DNA from: Chitinophagales bacterium
Lineage (GTDB): Bacteria; Bacteroidota; Bacteroidia; Chitinophagales; Saprospiraceae
DNA length: 64,000 nt
Assembly (NCBI GenBank): GCA_017303475.1
Contig: JAFLBO010000031.1
Coordinates: 1 to 64,000, forward strand
Reading direction: 5' to 3'
The position numbers were made by a program, and so were the translations under genes. How positions within the stretch are numbered: position 1 is the stretch's first letter; each line of letters starts with the position of its first letter. This document shows, one piece after another, positions 60,490-64,000 of this stretch. A model generated the notes under the pieces. That model worked only from the letters and a program-made list of their open reading frames with translations, was not told the origin of the DNA and did no database searches.

Positions 60490-60990
60490 ATGAACCCTCA
60501 GGAGCAAATTCTGCAAAAAGCGCATCTGTTACTCCAATCCGTTACAGATCCGGAAATTCCTGTGCTGAGTGTTTTCGACCTTGGCATTGTCCGGGAAATT
60601 CGTTCGGGCTCCGATGGGGTACTGGAAGTGGTCATTACGCCTACCTACAGCGGGTGCCCTGCAATGGGGGTGCTCGAAGTGAATATCCGTGCCGCACTTC
60701 AGGAAGAAGGTATCGACCCAGTCCGGGTTATCACGGTATTGTCGCCAGCCTGGACAACCAGCTGGCTCACAGAAGCGGGTAAAGAAAAACTGCGTGCCTT
60801 CGGTATTGCTCCACCTGAAGAAGCCAGCAAGGACAAAAAAGCGCTCATGGGTGAAAGACGGGTGCTTCAATGCCCCCATTGTAGCAGTGCAAATACTGAA
60901 ATGGTTTCCCAATTTGGTTCAACCTCCTGCAAAGCGCTGTTCCGGTGCCTTGATTGCCTCGAGCCATTCGATTATTTTAAATGCCATTAG
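60490..60990 (+). CDS. paaD: PaaD family protein (phenylacetyl-CoA epoxidase maturation subunit)
   Basis: A 166-residue PaaD: an N-terminal DUF59/MIP18 domain (about 10-95: SVTDPEIPVLSVFDLGIVRE, TPTYSGCPAM) and the diagnostic C-terminal zinc or cluster-binding part (QCPHC...STSCKALFRCLDC...PFDYFKCH). PaaD is needed for the phenylacetyl-CoA epoxidase PaaABCE, probably in iron cofactor assembly. None of paaA, B, C or E is in the window. The ATG at 60490 is 12 bases from the rhodanese stop. It converges with pnp across a hairpin. Confidence 0.93.
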   Translation: MNPQEQILQKAHLLLQSVTDPEIPVLSVFDLGIVREIRSGSDGVLEVVITPTYSGCPAMGVLEVNIRAALQEEGIDPVRVITVLSPAWTTSWLTEAGKEKLRAFGIAPPEEASKDKKALMGERRVLQCPHCSSANTEMVSQFGSTSCKALFRCLDCLEPFDYFKCH

Positions 60991-61013
60991 TGGCGGTTTT
61001 CAACATAAAAGAC

Positions 61014-61048
61014 AAAGCCCTTGCCCGAAAATCCGGACAAGGGCTTTT
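61014..61048. terminator. Terminator between convergent paaD and pnp
   Basis: A 10-bp stem (AAAGCCCTTG at 61014-61023 and CAAGGGCTTT at 61038-61047) plus three inner pairs, with T residues on the plus side and A residues on the other, so it could serve both directions. Confidence 0.78.
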
Positions 61049-61069
61049 AAGTAGCATAAATGGGTGGTA

Positions 61070-63355
61070 TTAACGGCCACGGCCACCACCACCGCCACCA
61101 CGACGATCGCCGCCACCGCCGCCACGACGGTCGTCACCACGACCACCGCGACCACCATCACGACCACCACCGCCGCCGCCACGTTGGGCGCGAGCTGCAT
61201 TCTCCTCATCTGTTGGCATGGTGCCGTCAGGCTTTGGTGTAATAGCTCTGCGGGAAAGTTTCATTTTGCCAGTTTTGGCATCAACATCCAGAATTTTGAA
61301 CTTGATGCTATCGCCTACTTTCAGCACATCCGCAATATTTTCAATCCTGCGGTGATCAAATTCTGATACGTGCATCAAACCGGTTTTACCTTTGAATTTA
61401 ATGAAAGCGCCATATTCTGCCAGCTCTTCTACTTCACCTTCAAAGATGGAGCCAATCTCAGGAACAAATACAATCTGCTGAATACGGCCATAGGCAGCAT
61501 CCAGAGATGCTTTGTCAGGGCCAAAGATGGCCACAATGCCGCCTTTTTCGTCCTCTTCAATGCTGATGGTAGTTCCGGTCTGGCGTTGCATTTCCTGAAT
61601 GATTTTACCACCAGGTCCGATAACAGCTCCGATGTATTCACGGTCAATACGGAACTCAACCACTCGAGGTGCATGAGGCTTCATATCCTCACGTGGGCCT
61701 TCGATGGCCTTGGCCATTTCGCCCAGAATGTGCAAACGACCTTCACGAGCCTGCAGCAATGCTTTGGTCAGCATCTCATAAGGCATACCGTCAATTTTTA
61801 TGTCCATTTGCGTACCGGTGATGCCTTGAGCAGTTCCGGTTACTTTAAAGTCCATATCTCCCAGCGCATCTTCATCGCCAAGAATGTCAGACAAAATGGC
61901 AATACGTCCTTTTTCGTCAGCAATGGCGCCCATAGCAATACCTGCTACTGGCGATTTAATTGGAACACCTCCGTCCATAAGAGCGAGCGAACCGGCACAA
62001 ACCGTTGCCATGGAAGAGGAACCGTTGGACTCCAAAATGTCAGAAACTACCCGAACGGTATAGGCGAAGTTTTCCGGCATAACCTTCCGGATGGAACGAC
62101 CAGCCAGGTTAGCATGGCCAACCTCGCGTCGGCCTGGGCCGCGCATTGGTTTAACCTCACCGGTAGAATATGGCGGGAAATTGTAGTGAAGCAGGAATTT
62201 ATCATCATGCGGATCCAAAGCATTGTCAATCAATGCCATATCCTGCTTGGTGCCCAATGTCAGAGAAGTAAGAGATTGGGTTTCGCCGCGGGTGAAAATG
62301 GAAGATCCGTGTGCAGCCGGCAGGTAATCAACCTCGCACCATATCGGGCGAATTTCGTTGTATTTCCGGCCGTCAAGGCGTTTTGCATCGCTCAGTACAA
62401 CATCGCGGATAATGGTCTTTTTCAGCTTGTCAAAGTAACGATCAGCAGTACCTTTCCATTCGGCCATGGTTTCTTCACCAAACTCTTCAAGTACTTTGGC
62501 CATGGTTTCGTCTTTGATCTCTTCGATGCGGGTTTTGCGGGTGTCCTTGTCAGACGCGCTGCGTGCCAAGGCATAAATAGAGTCGCTTGCCAGAGCTTCA
62601 ATACGCATCTTGAGCGCTTCATTTTCCGCAATTTCGGGCAATGGTCGCTTGTTCAAGGCTTTTTCTCCTACCAGTGCAGCCAAACGTTCCTGAGCATCAA
62701 TTTGTACTTTGATAGCATCATGAGCAAATTTCATGGCAGCTACAAGATCTTCTTCCTGGCATTCATTGGCTTCGCCCTCCACCATAGTGATATCACGTTT
62801 GGTTGCGGCAACAATAAAGTCCATATCTGCTCTTTCCAGGTCTTTTCTGTTTGGATTGATCACAAACTGACCATCAATACGAGCTACACGTACCTCAGAA
62901 AACAGTGCTTCCACTGGGATGTCGCTCACAGCTACAGCTGCGGAACAAACCAAACCAGCCAGTGCATCAGGCATTACTTCCTTATCGGCACTGATCAGGT
63001 TAATGATTACCTGGGTTTCGTTCATGTAACCGTCGGGGAATAGTGGGCGCAATGCGCGGTCAACCAAACGGCTGATCAGGATTTCGTACTCGGAAAGGCG
63101 GGTTTCACGACGGAAGAAGTTGCCGGGAATACGGCCTACTGCGGCAAATTTTTCCTGATAGTCAACAGAAAGCGGGAAGAAAGCCTGACCTTCTTTGGCT
63201 TTGTGGGCGCTTACAATTGTGCAAAGCAACATTGTTTTGCCCATTTGGAGCAGCACGGCTCCATCTGCTTGTGCGGCAAGTTTGCCGGTTTCGAGCGCAA
63301 TTTCACGTCCGTCAGGGAGATTGAACGTAGCGCGCAAGGGAATTTGTTTTCCCAT
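61070..63355 (-). CDS. pnp: Polyribonucleotide nucleotidyltransferase with RGG-rich tail
   Basis: A 761-residue PNPase, the phosphorolytic 3'-5' exoribonuclease. Domains in order: RNase PH 1 (about 15-145), helical domain, RNase PH 2 (about 325-460; SNGSSSMATVCAGSLALMDGG in sections), KH (about 560-615: IGAVIGPGGKIIQEMQ), S1 (about 630-700: EGEVEELAEYGAFIKFKGKTGLMHVSE in part), and a 45-residue Gly/Arg-rich tail of RGG/GGR units (DNA 61070-61185). The tail replaces the usual short end and should bind RNA. Operon order rpsO then pnp is standard. Confidence 0.97.
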   Translation of the reverse strand: MGKQIPLRATFNLPDGREIALETGKLAAQADGAVLLQMGKTMLLCTIVSAHKAKEGQAFFPLSVDYQEKFAAVGRIPGNFFRRETRLSEYEILISRLVDRALRPLFPDGYMNETQVIINLISADKEVMPDALAGLVCSAAVAVSDIPVEALFSEVRVARIDGQFVINPNRKDLERADMDFIVAATKRDITMVEGEANECQEEDLVAAMKFAHDAIKVQIDAQERLAALVGEKALNKRPLPEIAENEALKMRIEALASDSIYALARSASDKDTRKTRIEEIKDETMAKVLEEFGEETMAEWKGTADRYFDKLKKTIIRDVVLSDAKRLDGRKYNEIRPIWCEVDYLPAAHGSSIFTRGETQSLTSLTLGTKQDMALIDNALDPHDDKFLLHYNFPPYSTGEVKPMRGPGRREVGHANLAGRSIRKVMPENFAYTVRVVSDILESNGSSSMATVCAGSLALMDGGVPIKSPVAGIAMGAIADEKGRIAILSDILGDEDALGDMDFKVTGTAQGITGTQMDIKIDGMPYEMLTKALLQAREGRLHILGEMAKAIEGPREDMKPHAPRVVEFRIDREYIGAVIGPGGKIIQEMQRQTGTTISIEEDEKGGIVAIFGPDKASLDAAYGRIQQIVFVPEIGSIFEGEVEELAEYGAFIKFKGKTGLMHVSEFDHRRIENIADVLKVGDSIKFKILDVDAKTGKMKLSRRAITPKPDGTMPTDEENAARAQRGGGGGGRDGGRGGRGDDRRGGGGGDRRGGGGGGRGR

Positions 63356-63714
63356 GTGTTAAAACAGGTTATGCCCGGAAGTTCAGTAGCGTGCAGCGAC
63401 CAAAACAGGCCGGTAAACCTGAGTGGGATGGTGAAAACGGTCCAAAAACCGAAAAAATCACACAAAGATGCAGGACTCTCAGTACCTGTGTCTTTGTGTG
63501 GGGGAACGTAAATCCCCGTTTTTGGCTAATGTTTTAACACAATCCCTGGGTAAAACGGCTATTATGGGTGGCCATGCCTGAACCCGGGCGGGTTAATAAT
63601 ATCTGAACATTCCGAAAATCGGAACGAATATCTTGAAGGCGAGCTTTGCAGACAATCTCATACAGCGCAAAAATCCGCCCCGACTGTTTAAGCCGAGGCG
63701 GATTTGCGGTTCTT
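63356..63714. other. rpsO-pnp intergenic region
   Basis: 359 bases without a gene. It holds a 16-bp hairpin with two mismatches made of CACACAAAG words (63459-63474 and 63485-63500), a small GGGG/CCCC pair after it, and the rpsO terminator at the far end. In other bacteria this spacer carries processing sites that control pnp; no specific site can be identified here. Confidence 0.6.
63669..63705 (-). terminator. Terminator of rpsO
   Basis: On the minus strand, a 15-bp stem with two G-T wobbles (63671-63685 and 63691-63705), a TAAAC loop and a TTTTT tail. It begins 10 bases after the rpsO stop. If it is efficient, pnp would need its own promoter or readthrough. Confidence 0.8.
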
Positions 63715-63990
63715 TTACTTACGCAGACCGAGTTTTTCGATCAAAGCACGGTATTTGTAAATGTCTTTTTTAGCGTAGTAAGACAGGAAGCTTTTGCGTT
63801 GACCAACCATTGTCAGCAGAGCGCGGCGTGTGGAGTGGTCCTTTTTAAATTTCCGCAGGTGCTCGGAGAGACATTCGATGCGGTAAGTGAGCAATGCAAC
63901 CTGAACTTCTGTGTTGCCGGTGTCGTTGCCGTCAGCGCCATATGTTTTGACGATTTCGGCGATTTTTTCTTTGCTGTAGTAAACTGCCAT
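63715..63990 (-). CDS. rpsO: 30S ribosomal protein S15
   Basis: A 91-residue S15, which binds 16S rRNA early in assembly. Family motifs: GNTEVQVALLTYRIECLSEHL, HSTRRALLTMVGQRKSFLSY, and RYRALIEKLGLRK-like YRALIEKLGLRK at the end. The usual length is 88-89; two extra residues lie at the N-terminus. The ATG at 63990 is ten bases from the window edge, so its promoter is outside. Confidence 0.98.
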   Translation of the reverse strand: MAVYYSKEKIAEIVKTYGADGNDTGNTEVQVALLTYRIECLSEHLRKFKKDHSTRRALLTMVGQRKSFLSYYAKKDIYKYRALIEKLGLRK

Positions 63991-64000
63991 TGTAAAAAGA

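Noticed and set aside
61060..61242. His/Arg-rich small protein opposite the pnp 3' end
   Set aside because: It is the complement of the Gly/Arg codon run of the PNPase tail, a low-complexity shadow.
61370..63043. Open frame of 557 codons opposite pnp
   Set aside because: Antisense shadow of a conserved gene; codon content is not coding-like and no homologous motifs are seen.

Overview
The window reads as chromosomal DNA of a Bacteroidota bacterium, most likely from the Saprospiria/Chitinophagia side of the phylum. The evidence is seen in the sequence: several large secreted proteins end in type IX secretion (T9SS) sorting domains; promoters fit the Bacteroidota pattern TTTG-N19-21-TAnnTTTG; and there are PspC/GIN, BatA, SprB-repeat, choice-of-anchor-V and DPP-IV families. 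No rRNA, tRNA, CRISPR array, transposase or prophage gene was seen. The species cannot be named from this window.

Layout. 1-5.3 kb: a long palindrome, tex, and a small membrane-enzyme group (steroid 5-alpha-reductase homologue, an SDR, a DUF1295 protein). 5.3-12.6 kb: carbonic anhydrase, a T9SS-exported endonuclease I, DedA, DPP-IV-like S9 peptidase, two unknown envelope proteins and a NicO/UreH-like membrane protein. 12.7-24.7 kb: a 1436-residue SprB-repeat surface protein, nadA, a zinc carboxypeptidase and an FG-GAP protein (both T9SS cargo), and thyA. 24.8-36.8 kb: BatA-like protein, a padR-pspC operon, a SIR2-like/TIR-like fusion protein, mnmE and dinD. 36.8-44 kb: a gamma-glutamyltransferase interrupted by one amber codon, an OmpA-type protein, rlmF, and an XRE regulator with its membrane partner. 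44-64 kb: a coiled-coil protein, asd, a retropepsin-PDZ protein, rplY, elaA, a 2208-residue gliding-type surface protein, an acyltransferase, rlmD, a rhodanese, paaD, and the rpsO-pnp operon.

Housekeeping functions (tex, nadA, thyA, mnmE, asd, rplY, rlmD, rlmF, pnp, rpsO) are interleaved with exported proteins, so this looks like ordinary core chromosome rather than a genomic island.

The strongest unexplained signal is in the gaps. Many genes are followed, usually at or within a few bases of the stop codon, by arrays of short words 4-9 nt long (ACGGNNN, TCCAATR, TGAG, GAGTGTTT, GGCACAAAG-like, CGCAGAG-like). Where two genes converge, the second arm carries the same word in mirror image, so the gap folds into a long hairpin. 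The word differs from gap to gap but matches within a gap. A few arrays instead abut a start codon or enter coding sequence (ompA leader, rlmF N-terminus). The functional interpretation of these elements is inference.
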